Source: Bradyrhizobium nanningense (GTDB taxonomy: Bacteria; Pseudomonadota; Alphaproteobacteria; Rhizobiales; Xanthobacteraceae). From it: a DNA stretch of 64,000 nucleotides. The notes beneath the pieces were generated by a model. The model had not been told where the DNA came from. It saw only the letters and a program-made list of their open reading frames with translations, and searched no databases. The stretch is from positions 1-64,000 of the forward strand of contig NZ_LBJC01000002.1 in assembly GCF_004114535.1 (NCBI RefSeq). Direction: 5' to 3'. The position numbers and the translations under genes were made by a program. Positions 36,792 through 46,322 of this stretch are shown in pieces (positions within the stretch are counted from its first letter, which is position 1; every line of letters starts with the position of its first letter).

Positions 36792-37382
36792 ATGACTGCA
36801 ATCGAGAACACCGCACTCGGCAGACTCGAGAAGGAGGGCCGCCTTCTCAACGCCGTACTCAAAGGCGCGACCACCAAGCCGGGCCGGTTCGGCTTTCGCG
36901 GGGACATCGCACTAAAGTTCCAGACTCAGGTCGCGGACGAGAAACGACCGCCAGACTATTCGATCGAGCAGGTTCTGACGATCGCGCAGGACGGAGAGCG
37001 CACTATTCCCGTGCTGGCCGGCTACTTACATTCCTTCGCGTATCTTGCTGACGTCGCAACCGTCCTCAACGGTGCCTTAAGCCCAACCGGCAGCTACTTC
37101 ATTTTCTGCAACAACATCGATCTGCTGGCGAAGTACCGAGTTAACCTCGGCGATATTAACTTCCACGTGTTACCGTGCGACGAATCCACCGTTTGGAAGG
37201 AGCTGATGGACCTGGTCGGGCTGAACAAGGACGACATCAAGAAGCTCGATCCGGGCGGCAAGCTTGATTACCTCCTCGATGCCACAAAGCATCTCGATCT
37301 ATCCCATGAGGAGATCTCGTATGACGACGGACTAAAGCGGATGGAGGCTGTTAAAAACCGCAACGAGAACCGGCCGGTCTGA
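36792..37382 (+). CDS. Unrecognised protein under probable NifA control
   Basis: The 196-residue product is soluble, mixed alpha/beta, rich in charged residues. Segments include GRFGFRGDIALKFQTQVADE, LAGYLHSFAYLADVATVLNG and YFIFCNNIDLLAKYRVNLGD. Only two cysteines are present. ATG 36792 is preferred over the upstream 36714 because the promoter lies between them and GAGGACA precedes it. It is the only plus-strand gene within the nifD-nifB span and converges on the Rieske gene with 9 bp between the stops. I do not recognise the family. The promoter context argues for a role in nitrogen fixation. Confidence 0.75.
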   Translation: MTAIENTALGRLEKEGRLLNAVLKGATTKPGRFGFRGDIALKFQTQVADEKRPPDYSIEQVLTIAQDGERTIPVLAGYLHSFAYLADVATVLNGALSPTGSYFIFCNNIDLLAKYRVNLGDINFHVLPCDESTVWKELMDLVGLNKDDIKKLDPGGKLDYLLDATKHLDLSHEEISYDDGLKRMEAVKNRNENRPV

Positions 37383-37391
37383 GCGCGGTCT

Positions 37392-37787
37392 TCAGTTGTC
37401 GGCCGATGCATCGTCTTCCACAAGATGCACACCGACGACGCAGATGTCACCATCCATAACGACCAATGCGATCGGCGCGAGCGCTCTACCCTGACATGGA
37501 CCTTCGACGCACCGCCCGGTGCCAAGTTCGAAGGTCGAACCGTGCTTGCCGCACATCAGCCTGATGCCGTATGGATCGAGGAATTGGTTCAGCTCCCAAT
37601 CCAAATTGACGGCGTTGTGGGGGCATTTATTGACATAGCCGATCACCTTTTTGCCCCATCGCACCACAATGATGGGCCACGGGCGGCGATTGCCGTCATC
37701 ATCGACGACTACAAGACGGAATCCCATAGCCTGGCGGCTCGGAATGTCGTTAAAGCTGCAAATCACATAGATGGGATTGTGCTGCAT
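37392..37787 (-). CDS. Rieske-type [2Fe-2S] ferredoxin
   Basis: The 131-residue protein has the Rieske ligands: VNKCPHNAVNLDWE (Cys-x-His) and MCGKHGSTFELGTGRC (Cys-x2-His). It lacks a transmembrane anchor, so it is a soluble Rieske ferredoxin, perhaps an electron carrier of the nif region. No clear -24/-12 element was found upstream. Confidence 0.85.
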   Translation of the reverse strand: MQHNPIYVICSFNDIPSRQAMGFRLVVVDDDGNRRPWPIIVVRWGKKVIGYVNKCPHNAVNLDWELNQFLDPYGIRLMCGKHGSTFELGTGRCVEGPCQGRALAPIALVVMDGDICVVGVHLVEDDASADN

Positions 37788-38261
37788 TCATCGCTCGTTT
37801 TATTGCAAGGCTTCATTGTTGCTGTTCAAGCGCCCCTGCAATAACCGTACGAGTGCCGAGACGTATCGCGTTTCTGGTAATCCAACGCGCAAACTTCGGC
37901 ATTGCAGCAGACGTCATTGCCCGGGGCGCATAATTCAGACCAATTTGCACGAACATTGAGCCTTCTTATCTCCTCCATGCTAGCTGCAGACTTGCAGTTT
38001 TCGAGCTCGGGCTTTGCCGGACTGCTTAACGCGGTGGATGGTCGTCGCTGTTCGTTGAGGCCACGCTGCATAAGGCCGGCTACGGTGCCGTCGGATGGCG
38101 CTCCCCCGCGGCATCGCATGTGCCTTCGCAGAAGCGTCGAGTGCTCGCTTCCAGCCGGCTGGGGCGCACGCGGCGAGCGCGCGCCCCCTTTTGAATTAAG
38201 ACCGTTGCGCCCGCGCTTAGAACGGTCACATGCCCCTCATTTCAGGCCAGCGCTGCTAGCG
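37788..38261. other. No gene supported
   Basis: Short frames without motifs, probably part of the decayed DNA around nopP. Confidence 0.4.
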
Positions 38262-38345
38262 CAGCCACGTTACTCCATGCGCGTTCGGCAAAAGCGCGCT
38301 CCAAGCAAAATGAAGGGTCATCGTCCAACAATTCCCTTTCGAAAA
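38262..38345 (-). pseudogene. Relic of a second NopP-like C-terminus
   Basis: The minus strand encodes LLDDDPSFCLERAFAER, which aligns with DEDDPSFYLERALAGQ at the end of the adjacent nopP (38409-38470). The DNA is also visibly similar (GCGCGCTCCAAG and flanks). No start or upstream part of a gene remains. It may come from a tandem duplication or a lost paralogue. Confidence 0.65.
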
Positions 38346-38408
38346 CTTCTCTGAGTGTCGATATCACTCTCTCAGCTTTCGAAAGATCGTTCAGGTTTAG
38401 CGGTTGCT

Positions 38409-39245
38409 TTACTCTATGCGCTGCCCTGCAAGGGCGCGCTCCAAGTAGAATGACGGGTCATCTTCGTCGGAAAAGTCCGTCTCGACGGCCGGTCCAGGGG
38501 CAGTATCACCGCCCTCTGCCGTGACAAGGTACTTCGTAGGCTTGCCTACTCGCTGCCACTCGTCGTTCTCATTCTTTGTCCACACCTCAGGATGCTGGTG
38601 AGGATCAAGCACCCAGTGATTTCGGCCCACGTGCTCAAAACCCATTTTCTCTAGGCGGGGTTCCATGCCGTCCCGGGCTGGTTTGGACAAGATCAACGGA
38701 TAATCACCATCCTTTCTCAGTTGGTGTTCCAGCAGAATATCGCCCGCGTTCTCGACGAGGGGGTGAGTCACCCGAAGGTCTACCACGGAGGTGAGATCGT
38801 TGCGCCCAAACTGTTCCCGGAAGGCCTCTCCCTTAATCCGAACCGGACCTCCGACTCTTAACAGGCCAACTGTTTCGCCATCCAATGGATAGCTGTAGAA
38901 GCGCGCGGGCCTAGCCGGATCATGGTAAGTGTTGATATAGCTTCCAGTAACCGTTGCTGCGTGCTCAGCTTTCTCCGATACGAAGTCCGAGTACTCTTGC
39001 GGGTTGCTCGCGATGTGCCTGATGTCTGCCCCCAAAAATTTCTTCAGCCCTTTGTCGAAGGAATATTCGCTGATCTCTACAATGGGCGACTTGGAATCCA
39101 GAGAGTATGGAGCCCTTGTTTCAGATGACGATCCACCTGGCTCCATACCTGCAATTGTTTCCGCAAAGCGGGGGCTATCTCCCGATTCATCAGCTTGGCT
39201 AGCGCTTGTGGATTGGCTGGATGAGCCAACGATTCTGCCATACAT
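38409..39245 (-). CDS. nopP: NopP-type type III secreted effector
   Basis: The 278-residue protein begins MYGRIVGSSSQSTSASQADE, a Ser-rich type III-like N-terminus, and lacks a Sec signal. Length, the MYGRI start and the central region (YPLDGETVGLLRVGGPVRIK) fit my knowledge of NopP from rhizobia. In some Bradyrhizobium-soybean pairs NopP determines incompatibility with Rj2 plants. AGGAG lies about 8 bases before ATG 39245. A degenerate tts-like box is about 150 bp upstream. It interrupts the nif region between fdxB and the Rieske gene. Confidence 0.75.
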   Translation of the reverse strand: MYGRIVGSSSQSTSASQADESGDSPRFAETIAGMEPGGSSSETRAPYSLDSKSPIVEISEYSFDKGLKKFLGADIRHIASNPQEYSDFVSEKAEHAATVTGSYINTYHDPARPARFYSYPLDGETVGLLRVGGPVRIKGEAFREQFGRNDLTSVVDLRVTHPLVENAGDILLEHQLRKDGDYPLILSKPARDGMEPRLEKMGFEHVGRNHWVLDPHQHPEVWTKNENDEWQRVGKPTKYLVTAEGGDTAPGPAVETDFSDEDDPSFYLERALAGQRIE

Positions 39246-39395
39246 CAGATCGCTCTCCTATCGGCAAAATTGCACGCAATTGAGCTCGTGCCGCGCAAGC
39301 TCGCGGCGAGAATATTTAACCTAACTGACCACAACCTGACCGAAGCATCTGCCGGCATTTGGGAGACTGCGGCTGCGCAATCGCACGCGAGTCAC

Positions 39396-39425
39396 GCCCC
39401 CGCTGGTCACCGATCGAAAGCTGAC
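39396..39425 (-). promoter_or_regulatory. Degenerate tts-like box upstream of nopP
   Basis: Minus-strand GTCAGCTTTCGATCGGTGAC matches the first half of the tts consensus, with one base missing after GTCAGCTT and little match in the second half. Orientation and distance (about 150 bp) suit nopP. Confidence 0.35.
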
Positions 39426-40152
39426 GGCGCGTGATATTGCCCGTGCTTGATCCATCAAGAATGCGACCGATAATGGCGCAGATCAGCGCCACCATCCTTT
39501 TCCTCGGACCGCCGCCATTGAGCAGGCACATTGACCAATGCAGCCTTCCATCGAGGATCAGCTGCTCGCGAGCAGAATTGCTGATCGGTGCCTTTTTCGC
39601 GGCGTCCACGAACTCGCATAGGCTATTGCACCGTCATCCAATTCCGGGCTGCTTGATCCGGTCCCCAGTGGAGAATTGCGGAGGACACAGGTGCGGCCGT
39701 CACATGCGGTTCAACGCAATCGGCTATGATCGGGCAGACAGATGTCAACGCCCGTGCACCTCGGGCGACTTATGCTCCTGCCGATCCTCCAACCGGGCAC
39801 GCCACAGGATAAGATGGGCACCATTGGCTCCGTAGGAAAGTCCCTAGTTCGGAAACCGGCAATTCGCAATCTTGAAGACCACGAAGGTAACCGATCGCCC
39901 TCCCCGCGTCAGGGCCAGGCGCCTTTCGGGAAAACGGGGTCCCTGCAGTACGGGACAGGCTCGCAAGCAGGCGCACTCAGCCGGTATGGCTTGCCTGGGA
40001 GCTAAGCTGCCTATGCGACCTATGCCAATATCTCCGCTCGCTCCGTCTTGCTGTTCAGTGGAAGATCGGGACCATTCGAGTCGGCCGCTGCGAGTCTCGG
40101 TTGCGGGTTGACCTGATCCAACGGGTCGTCCCCTCATGCGATCCCCCTTCGC
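39426..40152. other. No gene supported
   Basis: Gap between the nopP upstream region and fdxB. Open frames on both strands lack motifs. Confidence 0.4.
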
Positions 40153-40452
40153 TCATGCAGCTTCGGTTGCGGCTGAAACGTGGGTCTGGCAGTTGGCCGG
40201 GCAAACCCTATCGCACGCACCGCAGCCGATGCAGGCGCCCTGATCGTTTAGAACCATGATCTTCTTTTCGACTTCATCGTCCTCGTCATTGTCGAGATTG
40301 ACAAGTTCGCCCTCCTCGTTGATTCCTTTCAAGGTCATGACATCTCGACCGCACACCTTGAAACAGCGGCCACAGCCGATGCACTTCTTGGCATCGATCG
40401 AGGTCAGGTATTGCGGCGTCCAGTCGCGGCCGTCTCGCGTTGCAAATGACAT
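40153..40452 (-). CDS. fdxB: FdxB-type 2[4Fe-4S] ferredoxin
   Basis: The 99-residue ferredoxin has two well-separated motifs, KKCIGCGRCFKVCGRDVM and GACIGCGACDRVCPANCQ, joined by an acidic linker, as in FdxB proteins found downstream of nifX. ATG 40452 (MSFATRDG) follows AAGGGG at good spacing and is preferred over the TTG at 40467. It ends the nifDKENX operon. Confidence 0.9.
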   Translation of the reverse strand: MSFATRDGRDWTPQYLTSIDAKKCIGCGRCFKVCGRDVMTLKGINEEGELVNLDNDEDDEVEKKIMVLNDQGACIGCGACDRVCPANCQTHVSAATEAA

Positions 40453-40463
40453 CCATTGCCCCT

Positions 40464-40664
40464 TCAAGTATTTTCCAGTGCTTTCAGCTCGCGGCTCTTG
40501 CGCTCGAGCTCGGCGTAGACATGGTACGCCTTCTGCGCCACAACCATGATCGACGTCCAGTTGATGGGCAATTCTTCCGAAAGGTCGTGCAGATCCATCT
40601 TGGCCTGTATCGCCTTGGCGGACACTTTCTTTAGTTCTGCCTTCAGTGTTTCACGATCGCACAT
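40464..40664 (-). CDS. DUF683 (CCE_0567-type) small nif protein
   Basis: The 66-residue helical protein (KAELKKVSAKAIQAKMDLHD, LSEELPINW) matches the small coiled DUF683 proteins that occur after nifX and the DUF269 gene. It probably forms a helical hairpin. Function unknown. Spacing to its neighbours is 12 and 11 bp. Confidence 0.85.
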   Translation of the reverse strand: MCDRETLKAELKKVSAKAIQAKMDLHDLSEELPINWTSIMVVAQKAYHVYAELERKSRELKALENT

Positions 40665-40676
40665 GAGTGAGTATCC

Positions 40677-41141
40677 TCAATAGTTCGCCACGTCCGGAAA
40701 TTTCCGAATCAGGCCGATTCCCTCGCTGACATATTTATCCCCCTCCTGAGCCAGCTTGACGCGACTATCGAATCCGAAGCGATGCACATCGCGCAGCTGC
40801 TTGTTTACGGCGACCAAGCGCCCTGCGATGAGCACTATGCGCCCGAAGCCTTCATGATGCAGCTTCAGAATCGGCTGAACCATAACGCCTGTCTCCCTCT
40901 CCATCGAGAGCGCGACCGCATCGAAGAATAGCTCAAGCCGCCACAGTGTGTCGGGATCGGGATCACCTATAATCGGCAATGCGCGCCGTTTCTCCCTGTC
41001 CAGGATATAGGGTTCGAGCAGATCAAGATCGCTCTTCCCTTCCCAAGATCCGTTGGTATCCTGAGCACGCCAAATCTTGACCAATTGGATGAGGAATGGT
41101 GCGTCGACCACGCTGCCCTGCTGCTCTATTTTTGCGGTCAT
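40677..41141 (-). CDS. NifX-associated protein (DUF269)
   Basis: The 154-residue protein has the family pattern [20 protein letters not shown] and [20 protein letters not shown], then DVHRFGF. These genes are near-constant companions of nifX and are thought to act in FeMo-cofactor assembly. It starts 6 bp after nifX. Confidence 0.9.
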   Translation of the reverse strand: MTAKIEQQGSVVDAPFLIQLVKIWRAQDTNGSWEGKSDLDLLEPYILDREKRRALPIIGDPDPDTLWRLELFFDAVALSMERETGVMVQPILKLHHEGFGRIVLIAGRLVAVNKQLRDVHRFGFDSRVKLAQEGDKYVSEGIGLIRKFPDVANY

Positions 41142-41147
41142 GTCAGC

Positions 41148-41543
41148 TCATTCGCCGAACTCAAACGTTCGCCGTTGGTCCTTTGCAAGGACCTTGCGCA
41201 GCCAGGGAGGTGGCGTGCCCTTCAGCACCCGCTCGAGCTTTTCTAGCAACACCGGAATGCTTTCTGGTTTGCTCACCTTGATAGGATGGATTTTGTTGGC
41301 CACCACTCGCGCAGCCGCAGCACCACCAATGGCAGCGACGTAAAGGATTGCGCAATCCTTGATCGCCTCGATCTTTGGCGCCAACTTGTCATCACTGCCG
41401 TCCTCCTTAAGGTCACCGTCAAACTCGATCGCTTTAAGAAACACATGACCGTCAGGCGCGACATCGTAGATTGCGATATTCTTTGCCCAACCAAAATGAG
41501 CATCGACGCGTTTCAGGTCCTGAGTGGCAAAAGCGACCTTCAT
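41148..41543 (-). CDS. nifX: NifX, FeMo-cofactor precursor carrier
   Basis: The 131-residue NifX binds NifB-co or the VK-cluster between NifB and NifEN. It shows AFATQDLKRVDAHFGWAKNI and LYVAAIGGAAAARVVANKIH. ATG 41543 overlaps the nifN stop (ATGA), so translation is coupled. Confidence 0.93.
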   Translation of the reverse strand: MKVAFATQDLKRVDAHFGWAKNIAIYDVAPDGHVFLKAIEFDGDLKEDGSDDKLAPKIEAIKDCAILYVAAIGGAAAARVVANKIHPIKVSKPESIPVLLEKLERVLKGTPPPWLRKVLAKDQRRTFEFGE

Positions 41544-42949
41544 GCAATTGGCCTTTCAGCCGCGCCGGTGGAGCGGCGATACCCAGAGCTTTGCGGCAGA
41601 CCGGGCGTAGTCCGCCACCTATCGGGCGTAGGACGATCGTTCTCCTCGCGATGCGCGATCACGAGATTGGCGATTTCGAAGATTACATTGCGGGTACCAC
41701 GATAGCCTACGGACATTTGGTGGCCCGCGCCAAGCCGATCGAACATCGGAAAACCTGTACGATAGAACGGCACCTTCAGCCGCGCCGCCGCTTGCCTTCC
41801 ATGCGAATGCGTGATCAGCATGTCGCAACGCTTCTGTTTGGCAAGTCCTTCCAGATCTTCGAGATCGCCAATGAGCACCTCCTTGGTCTTGATCCGCTCG
41901 ATCACCTCCGATTGAGTGGTCGTCACGGCGACGGTCACCTGCGCTCCCATATCGTGCAGCATGCTCGATAGATCGAACAGAAGGTCTGGCTCAGCACCGA
42001 TCGCGACCTTGCGACCGCCTATATGGAAGTGAGCATCGAGCATAGCGTCCGCGAGCTGACTGCGCTGGCGTCGATATTTCAAGGGTATTGGGCGGCCGCT
42101 AATCTCGCTCAAAAACGTCATGAATTCGTCGTTCGGATGGAGACCACACAGCCGCTCGAACACGCGAAAAGGCACGCCGGTCTTAGCCTGCATGATCTCA
42201 GCCGCGCGCTGCATCTGAGCACCGATTGCAATCGTCCATCCTGCGCGCCCCATGCTCGCGATTTCGTCGACGTCAATGCCGCCGATGGTCGTTGACGTAA
42301 ACTCATCGGGGATATGCCCGTCGAGGGACCCCGCCAGGTCAGGGAGGAAGAAGGGGCACAATCCGAAATCCTCCAGTAAGACACGGAGTTCATCAATGTC
42401 GCCGGGCGTCAGGTGACACCCCGGCAGAACATTCACCTTCGATGGATACCACAGGCCATTGGCGCTGGGCCGGTCCACCAGCACCTCCACCATGCGTGCA
42501 ACAGCCTTCTCCCAGCCATCCTGGAACGAGCCCTTGAAATCTGGCGTCGAGACATACACCAGTGGCAACTTTGCGAGTTGCGGATGATTGCTCCGGATTA
42601 GCTTGAGGTAGGCATCCACATCGTCGCCGTTGGTTTCGGTGACCCCGGTCGAGCAGATTCCGATGATCTTTGGCTTGGTACGGTTATAGATGTTCAGTAT
42701 CGCCTGCTCGAGATTCTCATAGCCGCCGAGTACGGTCGCAACCTCGCTCATCGCGGTGGTCTGCAGCGGTATTGCTTCTTTGAAATGCCGGACAAAGAGC
42801 GTGAGCCCGAAGGATGTGCACCCCTGGGAGCCGTGCAGAAGCGGCATCGCCCCGCGCAGCCCCATGAACGCGTATGCGGCGGCGATCGGCTGGCTCATCT
42901 TCAGCGGGTTGACAGCGCAGGCTTTTGTTGGCGCCGTGACGAGGGCCAT
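41540..42949 (-). CDS. nifN: NifN, cofactor scaffold beta subunit
   Basis: This 469-residue homologue of NifK forms the NifEN scaffold on which FeMo-cofactor is completed. Family features include MPLLHGSQGCTSFGLTLFVR and GICSTGVTETNGDDVDAYLK. The C-terminal 30 residues are basic and proline-rich. ATG 42949 lies 9 bp after the nifE stop. Confidence 0.95.
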   Translation of the reverse strand: MALVTAPTKACAVNPLKMSQPIAAAYAFMGLRGAMPLLHGSQGCTSFGLTLFVRHFKEAIPLQTTAMSEVATVLGGYENLEQAILNIYNRTKPKIIGICSTGVTETNGDDVDAYLKLIRSNHPQLAKLPLVYVSTPDFKGSFQDGWEKAVARMVEVLVDRPSANGLWYPSKVNVLPGCHLTPGDIDELRVLLEDFGLCPFFLPDLAGSLDGHIPDEFTSTTIGGIDVDEIASMGRAGWTIAIGAQMQRAAEIMQAKTGVPFRVFERLCGLHPNDEFMTFLSEISGRPIPLKYRRQRSQLADAMLDAHFHIGGRKVAIGAEPDLLFDLSSMLHDMGAQVTVAVTTTQSEVIERIKTKEVLIGDLEDLEGLAKQKRCDMLITHSHGRQAAARLKVPFYRTGFPMFDRLGAGHQMSVGYRGTRNVIFEIANLVIAHREENDRPTPDRWRTTPGLPQSSGYRRSTGAAERPIA

Positions 42950-42958
42950 GACGACTCC

Positions 42959-44605
42959 CTACTCTGCGGCCTGTCGCATGTCAGACGGCTCGGACACAAA
43001 CATATCTTCGATGCGTCTTCGACAGCAGCCACCGCCCGCATTGGTATGCTCTCGGACCGCTGCGACGCTCCTCAGGTCGTGCACGCGGATTGCATCCTCA
43101 ATCGTGCCCAGATCAACGCTCTTACACACGCAGATCTTCCTCGCGCGCCGCGCGGTTTCGGCGAGCGCCGGGTCGCAGGCGATTGCGGCCATCGGCGATT
43201 GCATCTGCTCCCTCGCCTTGGCCAATGCCTCCCATGGCCCTGGTCGACGTAGCTGCTCCCACATCGGACTGGAGAGTGACTTATCGATCTCCTCCACCAG
43301 CTTAACCATTCCGACATAGCCCATATAGGCGTGGCAACGCTCCTGGTTGATATCAAGCCACGGCACCGCCGCCTTCAGCGCGACAAACTGCGACTTGCCG
43401 CCTGATAGCATGATGTCCGCTTTTGCGTCCTTCAACATCTTGTACATTTCGCGCGCGGTCATGTCCTCGATCATGTGGGCATCCTGCCCCATGAGCTCCT
43501 TGATGCGCTCCTTGTCTTCCCTGGTCGATTTCTTCACGCTAGTTCCGACCAACTCCAGCCCGGCTTCCTGGAGTGCCGCAACGACCGACCATGACTTGAC
43601 GCCGCCCGTCACCAACAAGGCCTTTTTGCCTTCGAATCGCGGCTTGTACGGCTCGATGGCAGCCCACGCCCGCGCTTCCTCGCGCGCGATCACCGCTTCG
43701 GTGCGCCCGAGCAGATCTGTCGGGGCGCCGCGTTCAACCAATAAGCGGGCGAGCTGGCGTAGCGATTCGCTTGAATCCTGAATACCGTAGAACGATCCCT
43801 CGAAGAACGGGATCCCGTAGCGTTGCTCCATCTTGCGTGCCACGTTGATCATGGACTTTGAGCACACCAACATCGCCGCCCGCGCGCGATGAGATGAAGC
43901 GGCTTCGCGATATTTACCATCGCCGGAGATGCAGCAGAGAATTCGCACTCCCAGCTCGTCTAGCAATGGCTTCACTTGCCAGAGCTCTCCCGAAAGGTTG
44001 TATTCTCCGATCAGATTGATGTCGTACGGCGTGGTGTAGTCCGGTTCTCTCGTCCCGATCACATAGTCGAGCAAGGCCTCGCCGGCGAGCTTGTTACCGA
44101 GGTTCTTCGAACCGACGAAGCCCGGAGAATTGATCGGGATCACCGGCTTTGAAAATCTTTGAGATGCTGCCTTGCAGACTGCGTTGATGTCATCGCCGAT
44201 CATCGCCGGGATGCAGGTTTGATAGACGAAGATGGCGGGCGGATCGTACTTGTCGATGATCTCCTTGATCGCTTTGCAGAGCCGCTTCTCGCCTCCGAAA
44301 ACAATATCGGTTTCGCTCAAATCGGTTGTGAATGCGGTGCGCCACAGATCCGAGCCGGACGACGCCGCGCCGCGATTGTCCCAGGAATTACCTTCGCACG
44401 CGATCGGACCATGTACCAAGTGAGCGACATCGGTGAACGGCTGCAGCGCAACCTTGGCGCCATCGAAAGCACAGCCGCCGGCAGCGCTACCCGGCTGCAA
44501 TTGTCTGGTGCAGCCGTTCCTGCGTTCGGCCCCCGACTTACTGCCATTCTTGGCGCAGCCCGGCTCGTCGAAGATATTCTGGACCGTGGCCGCTAGTGAA
44601 CTCAT
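42959..44605 (-). CDS. nifE: NifE, cofactor scaffold alpha subunit with C-terminal cysteine domain
   Basis: The NifE protein of 548 residues has the NifD-like body (HLVHGPIACEGNSWDNRGAA, VYQTCIPAMIGDDI) and an extra C-terminal domain with CVCKSVDLGTIEDAIRVHDL and NAGGGCCRRR. The latter resembles a BFD-like [2Fe-2S] domain, as known for bradyrhizobial NifE. ATG 44605 is chosen because it begins MSSLAATVQNIFDEPGC; the frame is open to 44767 across the nifK 3' end. Confidence 0.94.
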   Translation of the reverse strand: MSSLAATVQNIFDEPGCAKNGSKSGAERRNGCTRQLQPGSAAGGCAFDGAKVALQPFTDVAHLVHGPIACEGNSWDNRGAASSGSDLWRTAFTTDLSETDIVFGGEKRLCKAIKEIIDKYDPPAIFVYQTCIPAMIGDDINAVCKAASQRFSKPVIPINSPGFVGSKNLGNKLAGEALLDYVIGTREPDYTTPYDINLIGEYNLSGELWQVKPLLDELGVRILCCISGDGKYREAASSHRARAAMLVCSKSMINVARKMEQRYGIPFFEGSFYGIQDSSESLRQLARLLVERGAPTDLLGRTEAVIAREEARAWAAIEPYKPRFEGKKALLVTGGVKSWSVVAALQEAGLELVGTSVKKSTREDKERIKELMGQDAHMIEDMTAREMYKMLKDAKADIMLSGGKSQFVALKAAVPWLDINQERCHAYMGYVGMVKLVEEIDKSLSSPMWEQLRRPGPWEALAKAREQMQSPMAAIACDPALAETARRARKICVCKSVDLGTIEDAIRVHDLRSVAAVREHTNAGGGCCRRRIEDMFVSEPSDMRQAAE

Positions 44606-44699
44606 CCTGTTTCCTCTCAGGGCAAATGAATTGCAAATTCCACCTTCACGTGCTCGTGCCATCGTCCTGTGCTTGGGCGATGGCACTTGTAATCGCTCA

Positions 44700-46256
44700 T
44701 CAACGAATGATGTCGAAGCTGTAGTCCGTCTTGCCAAGAACGTTGGTCTTCTTGTCGATCTCGTCAAAGATCTTGTCCAGGATCTTCACCAATACATTCA
44801 GACCGCCCTGATAGCCCCATACGGGGGAGCGGTGATGGTGATGCCGATCAAAGATCGGAAAGCCAATGCGGATCAGTGGCGTTCCGGTATCACGCTCCAG
44901 GTACTTCCCGTAGGTGTTTCCAATCAGAAAATCGACCGGCTCGGTGAACAAGAGCGAGCGCATGTGCCAGAGGTCTCGACCCGGATAGACTTGGCAGCCC
45001 TGCCCAAATGGCGAGCTTGCAAGTAGCGCCTGCATTTTTTCCTGCCACGCTTTGTTGCCGTTGGTGGAAAGCACATGAATCGGTTCGGCGCCGAGTTCGA
45101 GCAGAAACGCAGCCAATCCATAGCAAAGATCCGGGTCGCCATAGATCGCGAACTTCTTGCCGTGAACATGAGCGCTGGAGTCGGCGATGGCATCAACCAG
45201 GCGACCACGTTCTCGCGCGAGTTGCTCGGGAATCTCCTTGCCGCTGATGCGTGACAGCGCGACGATAAAGTCATCCGTTGCAGATAAGCCCACCGGATAG
45301 TTGAAGGATACGATGTCCTGGCCGTGTTCCGCCACGAATGTCAGCGTTTTTTCCGTGCACCACTGCTGCATGGAAATAGTCGCCTTGGCGTGAATCGCGT
45401 TCGCCGCATCCTCCAGCGTCGTACCACCTTCATACATCCGGAATTCGCCGTCTGTCGGGGTATCGAACACTTCAGAATTGTCGGCGAGAACCGTGTGGTC
45501 GATGGCCATCAATTCTAAGATGCGCTTGATCTCTCGAAGGTTCCCGACGGTATAGCCATCGAACCCACCAATGATGTTGATCGCCCCATTCGGTTTGCGC
45601 TCCAGCTTCGGAGCTGTTCCGGCCTTTCCGTCCCAAAAATGCTCCAGAATGCCCTTGAGCGCATTGTCATAACCAGTGATGTGGCTGCCCACGAACGCCG
45701 GCGTGTGAGCGAACGGCACGTCGAAGTCCGCCGGAACCGAGCCCTTTTCTTTCGACGTCTTGATGAAGGCGTTGAGGTCGTCGCCGATCACCTCTGCCAT
45801 GCAGGTTGTGGAAACCGCAATCATCTTGGGCTTGTACATGTTGTAGCTGTTCGCGAGCCCGTCGGTCATGTTGTTCAGACCGCCGAATACGGCAGCGTCT
45901 TCCGTCATTGATGAAGAGACACAGGAGCTAGGCTCCTTGAAGTGCCGCGACAAATGACTGCGGTAGTAGGCCACACAGCCTTGCGAGCCGTGGACGAAGG
46001 GCAACGTGCGCTCAAACCCAACGGAGGCGAATACGGCGCCAAGCGGCTGGCAAGCCTTGGCCGGATTTACCGCTAGCGCCTCCCGCGCAAAGTTCTTTTC
46101 GCGATACTCGGCGGTTTTCGTCCATTCCTTGATACGTTCGACCTCGGCAGGATCGCGAGGATTCTCGAATATCTTCTTCTTGGCCAGCATCTGCTGGTAT
46201 TCTGGATCGCGGAACAGTTCGACATGATCGAGCACGTGTTCAGCACTCTGCGCCAT
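44700..46256 (-). CDS. nifK: NifK, MoFe protein beta subunit
   Basis: NifK has 518 residues, the normal length. The P-cluster ligand regions [40 protein letters not shown] and [16 protein letters not shown] are present. With NifD it forms the MoFe tetramer that reduces dinitrogen. It starts 66 bp after nifD. Confidence 0.97.
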   Translation of the reverse strand: MAQSAEHVLDHVELFRDPEYQQMLAKKKIFENPRDPAEVERIKEWTKTAEYREKNFAREALAVNPAKACQPLGAVFASVGFERTLPFVHGSQGCVAYYRSHLSRHFKEPSSCVSSSMTEDAAVFGGLNNMTDGLANSYNMYKPKMIAVSTTCMAEVIGDDLNAFIKTSKEKGSVPADFDVPFAHTPAFVGSHITGYDNALKGILEHFWDGKAGTAPKLERKPNGAINIIGGFDGYTVGNLREIKRILELMAIDHTVLADNSEVFDTPTDGEFRMYEGGTTLEDAANAIHAKATISMQQWCTEKTLTFVAEHGQDIVSFNYPVGLSATDDFIVALSRISGKEIPEQLARERGRLVDAIADSSAHVHGKKFAIYGDPDLCYGLAAFLLELGAEPIHVLSTNGNKAWQEKMQALLASSPFGQGCQVYPGRDLWHMRSLLFTEPVDFLIGNTYGKYLERDTGTPLIRIGFPIFDRHHHHRSPVWGYQGGLNVLVKILDKIFDEIDKKTNVLGKTDYSFDIIR

Positions 46257-46322
46257 TGGTGAAATCCTTCACTATCGAGATTTGTATCGCCCCGGCTTTC
46301 CCAGAGAGCGAGATGAATTGCT

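Noticed and set aside
38371..38388. CTCAGCTTTCGAAAGATC as a second tts box
   Set aside because: Only the GCTTTCGAAAG core fits; the rest of the consensus and a downstream gene in that direction are lacking.
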